Origin: Azospirillaceae bacterium
GTDB taxonomy: Bacteria; Pseudomonadota; Alphaproteobacteria; Azospirillales; Azospirillaceae
DNA: 64,000 nucleotides
Assembly (NCBI GenBank): GCA_028281465.1
Contig: JANQJV010000183.1
Span: 1-64,000, forward strand
Direction of reading: 5' to 3'
Part shown: positions 1-10,220 of the stretch, one piece after another
Position numbering within the stretch: position 1 is the first letter of the stretch
How the letters are laid out: every line of letters begins with the position of its first letter
Notes under the pieces: model-generated
The model's database searches: none
What the model was told of the DNA's origin: nothing
Seen by the model: the letters and a program-made list of their open reading frames with translations, nothing else
Program-made: the position numbers and the translations under genes

Positions 1-283
1 CCGGCGTGCACACGAGGCCGACGAGGCGTCGGCGCTCCCACAAAGGCCTCCCCGGATGGACCCGTTTGTGCCCAACGGCACCGTTCGTTTCTTGTTAGAA
101 ATCGGAATTCGGCGATACTCTCTCTAAAAAAAGCTAGAGCGCTTTCCGCGAACCCGTGTGAGCGGAAAATGCTCTAGCTCCCTGCCTATTCGACGCGTTC
201 TTGTTGCACAATCATTCGGTTTTCTCAAGGACAGCCCCAAGAGACGATCGGTAGCATGGGCAAACGGAACAGGCACCCAGTGC
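1..283. other. Non-coding left edge of window
   Basis: I can assign no gene to this stretch. It lies downstream of glmS, which reads leftwards and stops at 284. The only structured element is the palindromic repeat at 132-179. A plus-strand open frame that starts inside that repeat overlaps glmS antisense and looks like a shadow frame. The first 130 bases could hold the end of a neighbouring gene that lies mostly outside the window, but I see no recognisable protein. Confidence 0.5.
132..179. repeat. Palindromic intergenic repeat, CTAGAGC type
   Basis: The outer arms AGCTAGAGC and GCTCTAGCT are perfect complements. The inner arms TTTCCGC and GCGGAAA pair as well, around the loop GAACCCGTGTGA. 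The same design recurs at 36690-36735 with the shared core TTCCGCGAACC. As RNA it would fold into a strong hairpin just beyond the glmS stop, so it may double as a transcript end or stability element. It is a REP-like dispersed element, not a gene. Confidence 0.75.
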
Positions 284-2110
284 CTACTCCACGGTCACGC
301 TCTTGGCCAAGTTGCGCGGCTGGTCGACATCTGTGCCTTTGAAAACGGCCACGTGGTAGGCCAGAAGCTGCACGGGGATGCTATAGAGGATCGGCGCGAC
401 GAATGGGTCGACCGCGGGCATTTCGAGCGCCCAGTGCGTCTTGTTCTCTAGACGCGTGATGCCGCGTTGGTCGGCCATCAGCAGCACGCGGCCGCCCCGC
501 GCGGCGACTTCCTGCACGTTGGACAAGGTCTTTTCGAACAGGCGATCGCTTGGGAGCAGCACCACCACCGGGACTGCCTCGTCGATCAAGGCGATCGGGC
601 CGTGTTTCAGCTCCCCGGCGGCATAGCCCTCGGCATGGATGTAGCTGAGTTCCTTCAGCTTGAGAGCGCCCTCGAGCGCCACGGGAAAGGTCAGGCCCCG
701 GCCCAGGTAAAGCACGTCTTGGGCATCCGCGATGTCGTGTGCGATGCGCTTGACCGCCGCCTCATGGCGCAGCACCTCGGCCACCCGCCCGGGAACCTCG
801 CGGAGGGCTCTGGTCAGACGCGATTCGTCCTCGGCGCCCAGCACGCCCTTAGCGCGCGCGATCGACAGGGTCAGATAGGCAATGGTTGCGAGCTGGCAAG
901 TGAAGGCTTTCGTCGATGCGACACCAATCTCCGGCCCGGCCAGGGTGTACAGCACGGCGTCCGATTCGCGCGCAATGGTGCTTTCCGGCACATTCACGAT
1001 GGACAGGATGTGCTGGCCCTGGCGTCGACAATGGCGCAAGGCTTCCAGTGTGTCCAACGTTTCGCCGGACTGGGAAATGAACACGGCGACGCCGCCATCA
1101 GGCAATGGCGCCTCGCGGTACCGAAACTCAGAGGCGATATCGACTTCGACCGGGATGCGCGCGACGTGTTCGAGCCAGAACTTGGCGACCAGACCGGCGT
1201 AGGAGGCGGTGCCACAGGCAACGATGGTGAGCCGGGGGGCCGCAGTCAGTGCGAACGGAAGGTCGGGCAGTGCGATTTCTCCCGTCGACGGATGGATATG
1301 GGCCGAGAGGGTGTCGGCAATGGCCTGTGGCTGTTCGAAAATCTCCTTATGCATGTAGTGGCGGTATCCCGCTTTGCCGATCAGGGCGCCGGACAGCGCC
1401 GTTTCGCGCACCGGCCGGTCGACGGTCACGCCGTTGCGGTCGAACATGTCTGCGCCATCCGGCCGCAGCACCACCCAGTCGCCATCGTCCAGGTAGCATA
1501 CGTGCTTGGTGAGCGATGCCAGGGCCAACGCATCGGAGGCAAGGTACATTTCCCCGTCGCCGATTCCGACCGTCAGCGGTGTGCCCTGCCGAGCGCCGAT
1601 CAGCAGGTCATGTTGACCGGCAAAGGCCAGGACGAGGGAAAACGCGCCCTCCAGGCGACGTAAGGCCGCCGCCGTCGCTTCCACCGGCGGCATGCCTTGG
1701 CGCAGGTGGCGTGTCACCAAGTGCACGATGATCTCGGAATCCGTTTCGGTTTCGAACCGGCACTGCTCGGTTTCCAATTCCGCCTTCAGATCTTGATAGT
1801 TCTCGATGATGCCGTTGTGAACCACGGCCACGTCCGCGGTGGCGTGCGGATGGGCATTGGTCTCCGTCGGTCCGCCGTGGGTGGCCCAACGCGTATGACC
1901 GATACCGGTTCGGCCGACCAGGGGGGCCTGGCGCAGCTTGGTATCGAGGTTGACCAGTTTCCCTTCGGCACGGCACCGTTCGATATGGCTGTCAACCAAT
2001 GTGGCGACGCCCGCGCTGTCGTAGCCGCGGTATTCCAGCCGACGCAGCCCCTCCATGAGTCGGGTCGCCACGTCGTTCGTCTTGCCGATGATGCCAATGA
2101 TGCCGCACAT
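284..2110 (-). CDS. glmS: Glutamine--fructose-6-phosphate aminotransferase
   Basis: This enzyme converts fructose-6-phosphate and glutamine to glucosamine-6-phosphate, the first committed step towards UDP-GlcNAc for peptidoglycan and LPS. The product is 608 residues, normal for GlmS. It begins MCGIIGIIG, so Cys2 is the N-terminal nucleophile of the class II glutaminase domain; this fixes the start at 2110 although the frame stays open further upstream. The glutaminase half shows the TRWATHGGP motif. Two SIS sugar-isomerase domains follow, with CGTASYAG and SQSGETLDT in the first, and the protein ends DQPRNLAKSVTVE as in the family. It is transcribed divergently from pgsA across an 87 bp gap. 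glmU, often its neighbour, is not in the window. The cytoplasmic assignment is secure. Confidence 0.97.
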   Translation of the reverse strand: MCGIIGIIGKTNDVATRLMEGLRRLEYRGYDSAGVATLVDSHIERCRAEGKLVNLDTKLRQAPLVGRTGIGHTRWATHGGPTETNAHPHATADVAVVHNGIIENYQDLKAELETEQCRFETETDSEIIVHLVTRHLRQGMPPVEATAAALRRLEGAFSLVLAFAGQHDLLIGARQGTPLTVGIGDGEMYLASDALALASLTKHVCYLDDGDWVVLRPDGADMFDRNGVTVDRPVRETALSGALIGKAGYRHYMHKEIFEQPQAIADTLSAHIHPSTGEIALPDLPFALTAAPRLTIVACGTASYAGLVAKFWLEHVARIPVEVDIASEFRYREAPLPDGGVAVFISQSGETLDTLEALRHCRRQGQHILSIVNVPESTIARESDAVLYTLAGPEIGVASTKAFTCQLATIAYLTLSIARAKGVLGAEDESRLTRALREVPGRVAEVLRHEAAVKRIAHDIADAQDVLYLGRGLTFPVALEGALKLKELSYIHAEGYAAGELKHGPIALIDEAVPVVVLLPSDRLFEKTLSNVQEVAARGGRVLLMADQRGITRLENKTHWALEMPAVDPFVAPILYSIPVQLLAYHVAVFKGTDVDQPRNLAKSVTVE

Positions 2111-2197
2111 GATCCCCTCACCCCTTCTTCCCTGCGCCGGTTTTCGACGCCGGCAAAGCAAGCCGCATGCCGAACCCCGGGCCGTCGGGGTCGCCCG

Positions 2198-2722
2198 ATG
2201 ACCATACCGAATTTGCTTACGCTGGGCCGCATCGCGATGCTGCCGATTTTGCTGGTGTTGGTTTGGTTGCCGGGCGACGGCGTGCGTTGGGTTGCGCTTG
2301 CGGTGTTCTGTGTCGCCGCCGTGACCGATTTTCTCGACGGTTGGCTGGCACGCCGCCTCGATCAACAGTCGGCGTTCGGCCGTATGCTCGACCCGATCGC
2401 CGACAAACTCTTGGTCGCGGGTTTGTTGATGGGCTTGGCAACGGCCGATGACTGGCCGGTATGGGGGGTGGTGGCCGCCGTCGTGATCGTGCTCCGGGAG
2501 ATCCTGTTGTCCGGCTTGCGTGAGCACTTGGCCGCTCGGGCTGCGGCGCTTGCCGTGTCGCGTCTTGCCAAATGGAAAACCGCGAGCCAAATGATTTCGG
2601 TTGCGCTGTTGATCGTCGATCGGGGCCAGTATGGCCTGCCATTGCTTTGGGTGGCAGCCATCTTGTCGGTGATGACGGCTTGGCACTACGTTGCCGGCTT
2701 ACCGAGTTTGAGGGAGCCGTAG
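2198..2722 (+). CDS. pgsA: CDP-diacylglycerol--glycerol-3-phosphate 3-phosphatidyltransferase
   Basis: This inner-membrane enzyme makes phosphatidylglycerophosphate, the committed step to phosphatidylglycerol and cardiolipin. The 174-residue protein starts MTIPNLLTLGRI, the usual N-terminus of bacterial PgsA. It carries the CDP-alcohol phosphotransferase signature DG-x2-AR-x8-G-x3-D-x3-D (DFLDGWLAR, then GRMLDPIADK) at about residues 45-70, and several hydrophobic segments. The frame extends upstream, but that part overlaps glmS antisense and lacks family sequence, so the start at 2198 is preferred. moaD follows 14 bp downstream and is probably co-transcribed. In many alphaproteobacteria uvrC lies just upstream of pgsA; here uvrC is 27 kb away on the other strand. 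Confidence 0.95.
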   Translation: MTIPNLLTLGRIAMLPILLVLVWLPGDGVRWVALAVFCVAAVTDFLDGWLARRLDQQSAFGRMLDPIADKLLVAGLLMGLATADDWPVWGVVAAVVIVLREILLSGLREHLAARAAALAVSRLAKWKTASQMISVALLIVDRGQYGLPLLWVAAILSVMTAWHYVAGLPSLREP

Positions 2723-2736
2723 CTCGAGGGAACAGT

Positions 2737-2988
2737 ATGAGGCTCCTGTACTTCGCATGGGTGCGCGCAAAAATCGGCTGTGGTGAGGAATCTGTGACGG
2801 TTCCTGCGGACGTGCGCACCGTGGCGGACCTTGTCGCGTGGTTGAAGACCCGTGGTCCTGGCTATGTCGACGCCTTCGCCAACCCGAACGTCATCCGCGC
2901 CGCGGTGAATCAAAAACATGTGGATTGGCGTCATCCGGTTGCCGACGCAGACGAGGTTGCGCTGTTTCCGCCGGTGACCGGTGGCTAA
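2737..2988 (+). CDS. moaD: Molybdopterin synthase small subunit MoaD
   Basis: MoaD is the ubiquitin-fold sulfur carrier of molybdopterin synthase. Its C-terminal glycine is thiocarboxylated and donates sulfur to cyclic pyranopterin monophosphate. The 83-residue product begins MRLLYFAWVRAKIG and ends LFPPVTGG, with the essential terminal Gly-Gly. The upstream sequence CGAGGGAACAGT serves as a ribosome-binding site. It sits 14 bp after pgsA, a pairing common in alphaproteobacteria. The expected partner moaE does not follow; the next gene is a sensor kinase about 300 bp away. MoaE must be encoded elsewhere if the cofactor is made. Confidence 0.92.
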   Translation: MRLLYFAWVRAKIGCGEESVTVPADVRTVADLVAWLKTRGPGYVDAFANPNVIRAAVNQKHVDWRHPVADADEVALFPPVTGG

Positions 2989-3292
2989 GCCGGGTGGATC
3001 CGGGGGATGCCACGCAAAGGGGATCGTCATGGCGCCGGTCGGGCGCGGTTTCGACTGCGGGTAGCGGCCGGTCCGCTCAGCGATGGGCCGGAGACAACGG
3101 AGAGTTAGTAAGAATTCGAACAAATAACAGTGTGTTCGGTCGCTGTTCTGGATCAAGATATCCGTGTAATCTATGGATTTATTTGCTAGCCCCTTGCGGG
3201 CCAATCGACGCCGGTTCTGTCCATGCGATCTCTGGTGTCGTCGTTGGGCCAGATATCCGCTTGCAAATCACTGAAAGCCGATTCACCGCGCA
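2989..3292. other. Intergenic gap before the CheB/CheR kinase
   Basis: This 304-base gap has no supported gene. The part from about 3110 to 3190 is AT-rich relative to its surroundings, as expected for the promoter of the sensor kinase at 3293, but I cannot place a convincing -35/-10 pair. moaE, which often follows moaD, is not present here even as a remnant. Confidence 0.5.
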
Positions 3293-6200
3293 ATGAGCAT
3301 TGCTTTGAACCATCTATTTGTCGTCGGTATCGGCGCTTCTGCGGGGGGGCTTGAGGCACTGTCCTCGTTGGTCGCCCATCTGCCGACCAACAGCCGCATG
3401 TGCTACGTCGTGGCTCAGCACATGTCGCCGCAGCACCGCAGCATGATGGTGGATCTGCTGGCCCGATCGAGCACCGTCAACGTCCGCGAGGCGGCCGACG
3501 GTATGGAGCTCGAACCCAATATTCTTTATGTCACGCCGCCGAACCGGAATGTCGAAATCCGTGGGCCGAAAATCGTTCTGTCCGACACCTTTCCGGAAGG
3601 ACCGAAGCCGTCGGTCGACCTGTTGCTCAAGTCGCTGGCCGAGGCGCATGGCGAGGCGACTGTGGCGGTGGTGTTGTCCGGTTCCGGCTCGGACGGTGCC
3701 CAGGGTATCCGCGCGGTCAAAGGCGCTGGTGGCATCACCATCGCGCAAGAGCCGGGTTCGGCCAAATACGACAGCATGCCGGAGGCGGCCATCCGCACCG
3801 GCAGCGTCGATATCGTTCTGCCGCCAGACCGAATCGGTGCCGAGTTAGCGAAGATCATCGCCGCCCCGCGCGGCCCGGGAATGCTTAAGGCCGAGGAACC
3901 GTCGGATGCCTATTCGACGATCATCGACATGATCCGCCACCGCGCCAACATCGATTTCGAAGATTACAAACCGACCACGATTTCGCGCCGTATCGACCGT
4001 CGGCTCGCGGCCTTGCGCCTGGATACGCTTGAGGATTATGTCGATTATCTGGGTAGCCACCCGGAGGAGATCGACAAACTCTGTTCCGACATCCTGATCT
4101 CGGTCACGTCGTTCTTTCGGGACGCCACCGCCTTCGAGGCTTTAGACCGCGCCCTGGCCGAGATCGTCACCACCAAGGGCGCAAGCGATACGCTCCGGGT
4201 CTGGGTTACCGGCTGTGCCACAGGGGAGGAGGTGTATTCGATCGCGATACTCATCGCCGAGCGTCTGCGCGGCGATTCAATGCTGCGCCGCGTCCAGGTG
4301 TTTGCCGTCGACATCGACGAGGCGCCGCTCGCCTTCGCCCGTCGCGCCGTCTACCCCGCCACTGCCCTCACTGGCATCAGCGAAGACTTGCTGGCGCGGT
4401 ATTTCATCCGGGCTGGCGACAACCATTATCAAGTTACAAAGGACCTGCGCGACTGGGTGGTGTTTTCGCGTCAGGACATTACACGCGATCCGCCATTTTC
4501 AAGATTGGATCTGGTCAGTTGCCGTAATCTGCTGATCTACTTCAATCAAGGCTTGCAGACGCGCGTGTTGGAAGCGTTCCACTATGCCCTCAATCCGGGT
4601 GGCGTCCTGTTTCTGGGCAAATCGGAGACGGTCGGTCCGAACGAGGTGCTGTTTAGCGTCATCGACCGCACGCACAAAATCTACCGTCGCAACGCAGGGC
4701 GCCGCATGCCGTTGGCGTTCCTCGGCGCAGCCACCCGGAATTTCACCGGCGGACAACGTTCGGCTGCCGAAGCGCGCACCGAGACACCGCCGGTGGCTGC
4801 GCTGATGCAGCGCACCCTGGCCGATGCCTATGCGCCGCCGCCCTCGGTGGCCGTCGACGAGACAATGCACATCCTGCATGTGCACGGAGATGTCTCGCCA
4901 TTTTTGCGCCTTAATCCGGGGCGAGCCGAGCAAGACATTCTGACAATGGCGACGCCCGAGCTCCGGTCGACCTTGCGGGCTGTCATGCATCGGGCACTAC
5001 GAGGCGACTACGTTCATCACTATCTGGATGCGCGCATGGCCAACGGCAACGGCGATGGGTTGGTGCGCATCTCCGTACGCGCCATCAATCCAATGGGCAG
5101 CGTGCCGTGGCTGCATCTTGTGACCTTCGAACGGCTGCCCACCGGCGGTCTTTATGCACCGCGCGAACGCACCACGGACGAGGGTGAAGACACGCGTGTG
5201 GCGGAGCTGGAATACGAGTTGGGTGCGACCAAGGAGCACCTGCAGACGGTGATCCAGGAACTGGAGACGGCGAACGAGGAGTTGCAGGCGACCAACGAGG
5301 AACTGCAATCGTCGAACGAGGAACTGCAAGCTACTAACGAAGAACTCGAAACAACGAATGAGGAATTGCAGTCGACCAACGAAGAATTGGAGACGGTCAA
5401 CGACGAACTGCGTGCCAAGTCTTCTGAATTGTTCCAAATGACAGCCGACCTTAAGAACATTGAAGAGAGCCTGGAGTTTCCACTGATCCTGATCGATACC
5501 GATCTCCGTATGCGCTTGTTCAATCGGGCGGCCCGGGGTTTGTTCGATATTTCAGAAGACAATCAGAACATGCCGGTGATGCATCTCACCGACCGCATGG
5601 ATATGCCGGAAATGCGACGCAACCTCATTCGTGTGATCAACACCGGCGACTCGATACGAACGGAAGTGCGCGACCAGTCCGACCGCTACTATCAGCAGTC
5701 GATCGTACCGTACCGCGACCCTCAGAAAGGCATCAGTGGGGCGGTTGTGACCATGGTCGACGTCACAGAACGCGCGCAGATGCAACGAATTCTGGGCCAG
5801 TTGAACAGTCAGTTCGCCGAAGCCCAACGGATCTCACATGTTGGCAGTTGGCGATACGTTCTGGAAACGGGTGATGTCGTCTGGTCGGACGAGGTGTATC
5901 GCATCTGCGGCTTACAGGACGACCGGCGTGTTGAACGGTTGGACGACTTCCTCACGGTGTTCCATTCCGAGGATCGGGACACGGCACGGGCCGCCGTGGT
6001 CACCGCGGTCGAAGAAGGACGCGGTTTCAGTTTTAAACTGCGGGTGGTCCGGCCGAGTGGTGAGTCGCGTCAGGTCTGGGTCGAAGGTTTGGCCGAATCG
6101 GCGGACGACGGGCGCGTTGTCGCTTTGTTCGGCGTCCTGCGGGACATCACCGAAAGTGTCGAAGCGGCCCGGTTGTTGACCGAGAGCCACGCCCGTATGG

Positions 6201-7339
6201 CGACGGTGCTCGATACCATCGTCGATGGCATCATCGTCATCAACAGCAAGGGCCTCGTCTTACTTGCCAACCGGGCAGCCCATCAGATGTTCGGTTACTC
6301 TAGCGAGACCGGAGAACTGATTGGTAAGAATGTAAATATTCTGATGACCGATGCTGATCACCGACACCATAACCAGCATCTCAATAGCTATATGCGCACC
6401 GGCCGCCGCAAGATCATCGGTATCAGTCGAGACGTGGTGGGTCGTCGGCGCGACGGCACGACATTTCCGCTTGAGATTGCCATCGGGGAGATTTTCGACG
6501 AGGTGATGACCGGCGACCGGACCGACCGGCGCGCCTTCATCGGTACTTTGCGCGACATCTCTCGCCGAAAACTGTATGAGGAGGCGTTGCTCACCGCAAA
6601 GCGCACGGCCGAAGCGGCCAGTCAAGCCAAGAGCACTTTTTTGGCCCAGGTCAGTCATGAGCTGCGCACGCCGCTGAACGCCATCATCGGCTTTTCCGAA
6701 ATCATCAAGGAAGGCATCCTGGGACCGGTCAAGCCGCCGAAGTACGAGCAATATGCGGGCGATATCTTTTCCAGTGGCCATCACCTTCTGCGCATCATCA
6801 ACGATCTCTTGGACCTGTCGCGAATCGAAGCGGGTAAGGTGTCGATCGCTAGTGACGTTGTGGATCTCGTGGAGGTGGTGACCACCACGGTGAAGCTTCT
6901 GGAAGTCACGATCGAAGAGAAGTCGCTGCGCTTGGAGCTGCACATGCCCTCGGACCTTCCCAAGCTCAAGGCCGATGATCGGGCCATCCGCCAAATGCTG
7001 ATCAACGTGCTGTCTAACGCGGTCAAATTCACATCGCTTGCCGGAGCCATCGTCCTGACCGCCCGGGTGGAGCCGGATGGTGGCATGACAGTCTCGGTGT
7101 CGGACAGCGGCATTGGTATGACGGCGGAAGAGATCACTTGGGCCCTGGAACCGTTCGGCCGTGCCAACAGTGATCGGGCACGCAAGCACGAAGGTACCGG
7201 CCTTGGTCTGGTGATCACCAAGTCGTTGGTCGAACTGCATGGCGGTACGCTGGGCATCCAGAGCACGCCGGGGAAAGGGACCGTCGTCACCATCCATCTG
7301 CCGCACATTCGGGTGATGGCGGCTCTGCCGACGCTTTGA
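3293..7339 (+). CDS. CheB-CheR-PAS hybrid sensor histidine kinase
   Basis: This 1348-residue fusion joins chemoreceptor-type modification enzymes to a histidine kinase. Residues ~8-190 are a CheB methylesterase domain without a receiver; the triad is Ser16 (GASAGG), His43 and Asp134 (GSGSDG). Residues ~200-470 are a CheR methyltransferase with the SAM motif [11 protein letters not shown] and the catalytic-loop motif CRNLLIYF. A coiled coil of seven NEEL-type heptads covers residues 658-706. Three PAS segments follow; the last (GIIVIN...[12 protein letters not shown]) resembles the FixL type. A HisKA domain with His1122 (SHELRTPLN) and an HATPase domain ([12 protein letters not shown]) complete the protein. 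I see no transmembrane segment, so it is probably cytosolic. No response regulator or receptor gene is adjacent, so its partner is unknown. The domain order is known in many proteobacteria, but its signal is usually undefined. Confidence 0.9.
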   Translation: MSIALNHLFVVGIGASAGGLEALSSLVAHLPTNSRMCYVVAQHMSPQHRSMMVDLLARSSTVNVREAADGMELEPNILYVTPPNRNVEIRGPKIVLSDTFPEGPKPSVDLLLKSLAEAHGEATVAVVLSGSGSDGAQGIRAVKGAGGITIAQEPGSAKYDSMPEAAIRTGSVDIVLPPDRIGAELAKIIAAPRGPGMLKAEEPSDAYSTIIDMIRHRANIDFEDYKPTTISRRIDRRLAALRLDTLEDYVDYLGSHPEEIDKLCSDILISVTSFFRDATAFEALDRALAEIVTTKGASDTLRVWVTGCATGEEVYSIAILIAERLRGDSMLRRVQVFAVDIDEAPLAFARRAVYPATALTGISEDLLARYFIRAGDNHYQVTKDLRDWVVFSRQDITRDPPFSRLDLVSCRNLLIYFNQGLQTRVLEAFHYALNPGGVLFLGKSETVGPNEVLFSVIDRTHKIYRRNAGRRMPLAFLGAATRNFTGGQRSAAEARTETPPVAALMQRTLADAYAPPPSVAVDETMHILHVHGDVSPFLRLNPGRAEQDILTMATPELRSTLRAVMHRALRGDYVHHYLDARMANGNGDGLVRISVRAINPMGSVPWLHLVTFERLPTGGLYAPRERTTDEGEDTRVAELEYELGATKEHLQTVIQELETANEELQATNEELQSSNEELQATNEELETTNEELQSTNEELETVNDELRAKSSELFQMTADLKNIEESLEFPLILIDTDLRMRLFNRAARGLFDISEDNQNMPVMHLTDRMDMPEMRRNLIRVINTGDSIRTEVRDQSDRYYQQSIVPYRDPQKGISGAVVTMVDVTERAQMQRILGQLNSQFAEAQRISHVGSWRYVLETGDVVWSDEVYRICGLQDDRRVERLDDFLTVFHSEDRDTARAAVVTAVEEGRGFSFKLRVVRPSGESRQVWVEGLAESADDGRVVALFGVLRDITESVEAARLLTESHARMATVLDTIVDGIIVINSKGLVLLANRAAHQMFGYSSETGELIGKNVNILMTDADHRHHNQHLNSYMRTGRRKIIGISRDVVGRRRDGTTFPLEIAIGEIFDEVMTGDRTDRRAFIGTLRDISRRKLYEEALLTAKRTAEAASQAKSTFLAQVSHELRTPLNAIIGFSEIIKEGILGPVKPPKYEQYAGDIFSSGHHLLRIINDLLDLSRIEAGKVSIASDVVDLVEVVTTTVKLLEVTIEEKSLRLELHMPSDLPKLKADDRAIRQMLINVLSNAVKFTSLAGAIVLTARVEPDGGMTVSVSDSGIGMTAEEITWALEPFGRANSDRARKHEGTGLGLVITKSLVELHGGTLGIQSTPGKGTVVTIHLPHIRVMAALPTL

Positions 7340-7470
7340 CAGCGGCGGCCTGGCCACTGTGTCGGGCACTTGACAATCGTTGGGGGTCAGTGTGCTTTTT
7401 GGGCGCCCCCGCCCCGGCCTTGCTCGGACATCTGAGGCCATCGCCGGCTTGGCTCGAAGGATCTTCCACC

Positions 7471-9279
7471 ATGCATGCCTATCGATCCCACACCTGCGGC
7501 GCGCTGCGGCCGGAGCACGTCGGTGCCACGGTCCGCCTTTCCGGCTGGCTTCACCGCAAGCGTGACCATGGTCGTCTCTTGTTCCTTGATTTGCGTGACC
7601 GCCACGGGCTGACGCAGTGCGTCATCGACCAGTCGAGTCCGTTGTTCGCCGGCCTGGAAAGCTTGCGGTTGGAGTCGGTGATCTGTGTGACCGGTCGGGT
7701 GGTGGTGCGCACGCCAGACACGGTGAACGACAAGCTGCCGACCGGTGGTGTCGAACTGGTGATCGACGCGTGCGATGTGCTCAGCAGTGCCGACCTGGTG
7801 CCGTTGCAGGTGAATGCGGAGGCCGATGCCGGGGAGGACACACGCCTGCGCTATCGGTTTTTGGACTTACGTCGGGAGAAGATGCGCGACAACATCATTT
7901 TGCGCAGCGACGTGATCGCGTCGATCCGGCGTCGGATGATCGCCCAGGGTTTCTCGGAGATCCAGACCCCGATCCTGACCGCCAGCAGCCCCGAAGGGGC
8001 CCGCGATTTCCTGGTACCAAGCCGCCTGCACCCCGGCCGCTTCTACGCCTTGCCGCAGGCACCGCAGCAATTCAAGCAACTGCTGATGATGGCTGGGTTC
8101 GACCGCTACTTTCAGATCGCCCCCTGTTTCCGGGATGAGGACAGCCGGGCTGACCGGTCACCGGGGGAGTTTTACCAACTCGACTTCGAGATGGCCTTTG
8201 TCACCCAGGAGGATGTGTTCGCGGCCATCGAACCGGTGTTGCACGGCGTGTTCGAGGAGTTTGGTGGGTTTCGGCGCGCGGTGGCACCGACCGTGACGCC
8301 GGTACCGTTCCCGCGCATTCCGTACGCCGAAGCGATGCTGCGCTACGGCTCTGACAAACCGGACCTGCGCAATCCTCTGGTGATTTCGGATGTGTCCGAT
8401 GTGTTCCGGCGTGACGATGTGGTGTTTCGGGCCTTCCGCGGCATCCTTGACAAGGGTGGTGTGGTGCGGGCGATCCGGGCGCCGCAGGTCGCCGACCGGC
8501 CGCGTTCCTTCTTCGACAAGCTCAACGATTGGGCCCGTGGCCTGGGTGCCCCCGGCTTGGGCTACATCCTGTTCGAGGCGGGGGGCGGCAAGGGGCCGAT
8601 CGCCAAGTTCGTGCCGGGCACGGCCCAGGCGGTCTTGCGCACCATCGTTGGTCTGCAGGATGGTGATGCTGTCTTCTTCGTGTGCGATCAGGAGGTGGCT
8701 GCGGCCAAACTGGCCGGTCTGGCCCGCACGCGGATTGCTGAGGAGTTGGGCCTGATCGAAGGCAACGCCTTCCGGTTCTGTTGGATCACTGATTTTCCGA
8801 TGTATGAGCGCAATGAGGACACAGGCCGGATCGAGTTCAGCCACAACCCATTCTCCATGCCGCAAGGTGGGTTGGGCGTCCTGGAATCCCAAGATCCGTT
8901 GAGCATCAAGGCATTCCAATACGACATCGTGTGCAACGGCGTGGAGCTCTCCTCTGGTGCCATCCGCAACCATTTGCCAGAGGTCATGGAGAAGGCGTTC
9001 GCCATTGCCGGATATAGCAAGGACCATCTCGAAGGGCACTTCGGCGGCATGTTGTCGGCTCTCCGATTGGGGGCGCCACCGCACGGCGGTTCGGCCCCCG
9101 GAATCGACCGGATCGTCATGTTGCTTGCCAATGAACCGAATATCCGCGAGGTCATCGCGTTCCCGCTCAATCAGCGGGCAGAAGATTTGATGATGCAGGC
9201 TCCTTCCGAGCAGACGCCGGACCGGCTGAAGGAGCTGCACATCAAGCTTGATCTGCCGAAACTCAGGAAATCCATCTGA
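7471..9279 (+). CDS. aspS: Aspartyl-tRNA synthetase
   Basis: This class II enzyme charges tRNA-Asp. The 602-residue product begins [13 protein letters not shown], followed by an N-terminal OB-fold anticodon-binding domain. Motif 2 appears as [17 protein letters not shown] and motif 3 as [11 protein letters not shown]. The start at 7471 matches the family N-terminus; the open frame upstream is GC-rich read-through. Many alphaproteobacterial AspRS enzymes are non-discriminating and also charge tRNA-Asn for GatCAB amidation. That could apply here, but it depends on whether asnS exists elsewhere. A strong bidirectional terminator lies 80 bp downstream. Confidence 0.97.
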   Translation: MHAYRSHTCGALRPEHVGATVRLSGWLHRKRDHGRLLFLDLRDRHGLTQCVIDQSSPLFAGLESLRLESVICVTGRVVVRTPDTVNDKLPTGGVELVIDACDVLSSADLVPLQVNAEADAGEDTRLRYRFLDLRREKMRDNIILRSDVIASIRRRMIAQGFSEIQTPILTASSPEGARDFLVPSRLHPGRFYALPQAPQQFKQLLMMAGFDRYFQIAPCFRDEDSRADRSPGEFYQLDFEMAFVTQEDVFAAIEPVLHGVFEEFGGFRRAVAPTVTPVPFPRIPYAEAMLRYGSDKPDLRNPLVISDVSDVFRRDDVVFRAFRGILDKGGVVRAIRAPQVADRPRSFFDKLNDWARGLGAPGLGYILFEAGGGKGPIAKFVPGTAQAVLRTIVGLQDGDAVFFVCDQEVAAAKLAGLARTRIAEELGLIEGNAFRFCWITDFPMYERNEDTGRIEFSHNPFSMPQGGLGVLESQDPLSIKAFQYDIVCNGVELSSGAIRNHLPEVMEKAFAIAGYSKDHLEGHFGGMLSALRLGAPPHGGSAPGIDRIVMLLANEPNIREVIAFPLNQRAEDLMMQAPSEQTPDRLKELHIKLDLPKLRKSI

Positions 9280-9314
9280 CGGCCGGAACCGACATCTCTT
9301 GTGGTAACAGTCGC

Positions 9315-9338
9315 GGAGGACCACCCTGGCGGTCCTCC
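9315..9338 (+). terminator. Hairpin downstream of aspS
   Basis: GGAGGACC at 9315-9322 pairs perfectly with GGTCCTCC at 9331-9338 around an 8-nt loop. It sits 36 bp after the aspS stop. There is no T-run directly after it, so it may act as an RNA-stabilising hairpin ahead of the stronger terminator at 9361. Confidence 0.45.
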
Positions 9339-9360
9339 TCCCGGTCGGTTCTTGGTCCGA

Positions 9361-9389
9361 CGGGGTGCCAGTGGTTGACTGGCACCCCG
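9361..9389. terminator. Bidirectional Rho-independent terminator, aspS / membrane protein
   Basis: The arms CGGGGTGCCAGT and ACTGGCACCCCG are a perfect 12-bp inverted repeat with a 5-nt loop. AACGTTTGTTT follows on the plus strand, a reasonable T-rich tail. It lies between the convergent aspS and the membrane protein gene that ends at 9442, so it can end both transcripts. Confidence 0.75.
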
Positions 9390-9400
9390 AACGTTTGTTT

Positions 9401-9456
9401 CAGAGAAGTTGCCTCAGAGAAGTTGCCTCAGAGAAGTTGCCTCAGAGAAGTTGATT
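9401..9456. repeat. 14-bp tandem repeat, four copies
   Basis: Three identical copies of CAGAGAAGTTGCCT (9401-9414, 9415-9428, 9429-9442) and a fourth that diverges at its end (9443-9456). On the minus strand the first unit encodes the last residues of the membrane protein, and the TGA stop falls at the unit junction. The other copies are therefore in the 3' untranslated region. The unit length is not a multiple of three, but copy-number change would not alter the protein because the stop is met in the first unit. Confidence 0.85.
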
Positions 9457-9966
9457 GACATCCACCACCATGAGCCCCCCGGCGATCAGCACGGCGATTC
9501 CGATCAGACGCAGAACGAAGGAGCCGATGACGGCCGATAGAATGGTCCCGAGACCGACGCCGGAGGTGAACGACATGAGTGCGCCGCAGGCCACACCCAC
9601 CGTGGTCGGCGGGATCGATCCTTGGGAGACCGGTTGGCCGTAACCGAAGAACAAGCCAATGAGCAGGAGCACAATCAACGCGACCTGAGACGACACAACA
9701 GAGGATTGAAAGGCAAGGATCAGCCCCAACAGGATCAGGGGAACGGCGAACATCCAGGCCTGAATCTCGAACGGCCGTGGGATGTCGAGATAGGTCAGGC
9801 CGAGGCCGATCGCAAAGCCGAGCAAGAGGGCTATGGCCAGCCGCACTTCTTCGGATTTGCCGAAATGGCGATCGGCCCAGACCCCGGCCGTGGCCAGGGC
9901 GAGGAACAGGGGCGGTATTGCCATGGCCCCTATGAACCCGCTCCAGAACTGATCGATGAATTCCAT
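9442..9966 (-). CDS. Multi-pass membrane protein, possibly HupE/UreJ-like
   Basis: A 174-residue protein made almost wholly of hydrophobic segments, with about five to six predicted membrane spans (for example IALLLGFAIGLGLTYL, VALIVLLLIGLFFGYG and LRLIGIAVLIAGGLMVV). The layout, with a VWADRHFG segment after the first span and a final LIGIAVLIAGG helix, resembles the HupE/UreJ family of putative metal permeases. I do not see the family's typical histidine-rich metal motif, so this is a weak assignment. It starts MEFIDQFWSG at 9966 and ends within the first unit of the 14-bp tandem repeat. It is monocistronic, with aspS convergent downstream. Function is not known from sequence. Confidence 0.6.
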   Translation of the reverse strand: MEFIDQFWSGFIGAMAIPPLFLALATAGVWADRHFGKSEEVRLAIALLLGFAIGLGLTYLDIPRPFEIQAWMFAVPLILLGLILAFQSSVVSSQVALIVLLLIGLFFGYGQPVSQGSIPPTTVGVACGALMSFTSGVGLGTILSAVIGSFVLRLIGIAVLIAGGLMVVDVNQLL

Positions 9967-10220
9967 GATTCCATGCTCCTTGCGTTACGGCGGGCATGCC
10001 CGGCGGTTCGGCCTCGGCACCCGCGCCGGACCGTGCGACGCCAGCGCTGGGGAATCAAGTCGTATCGATCTGTCGATTGCGGAATCCGAAGGTGGCGAGG
10101 AATGGTCCGTCCAGAAGATTGCATAGTTTACTAATTGCTAAGATTATCTTCTTGTTTCAAAATCCCACATTCGTCTCTTGTTGAGGGGGTTCACTCGCAT
10201 CAAAATGTGCAGATCCTCCA

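Noticed and set aside
467-1663. Long plus-strand open frame (398 codons) antisense to glmS
   Set aside because: It lies wholly opposite a conserved enzyme, has low-complexity His/Gln/Arg composition and no recognisable domain; long antisense frames are expected at this GC content.
5264-5410. NEEL heptad repeat considered as a mobile or slippage repeat
   Set aside because: The seven heptads are conserved as a coiled coil in this kinase family, and their DNA uses varied codons, so this is protein-level conservation rather than DNA slippage.
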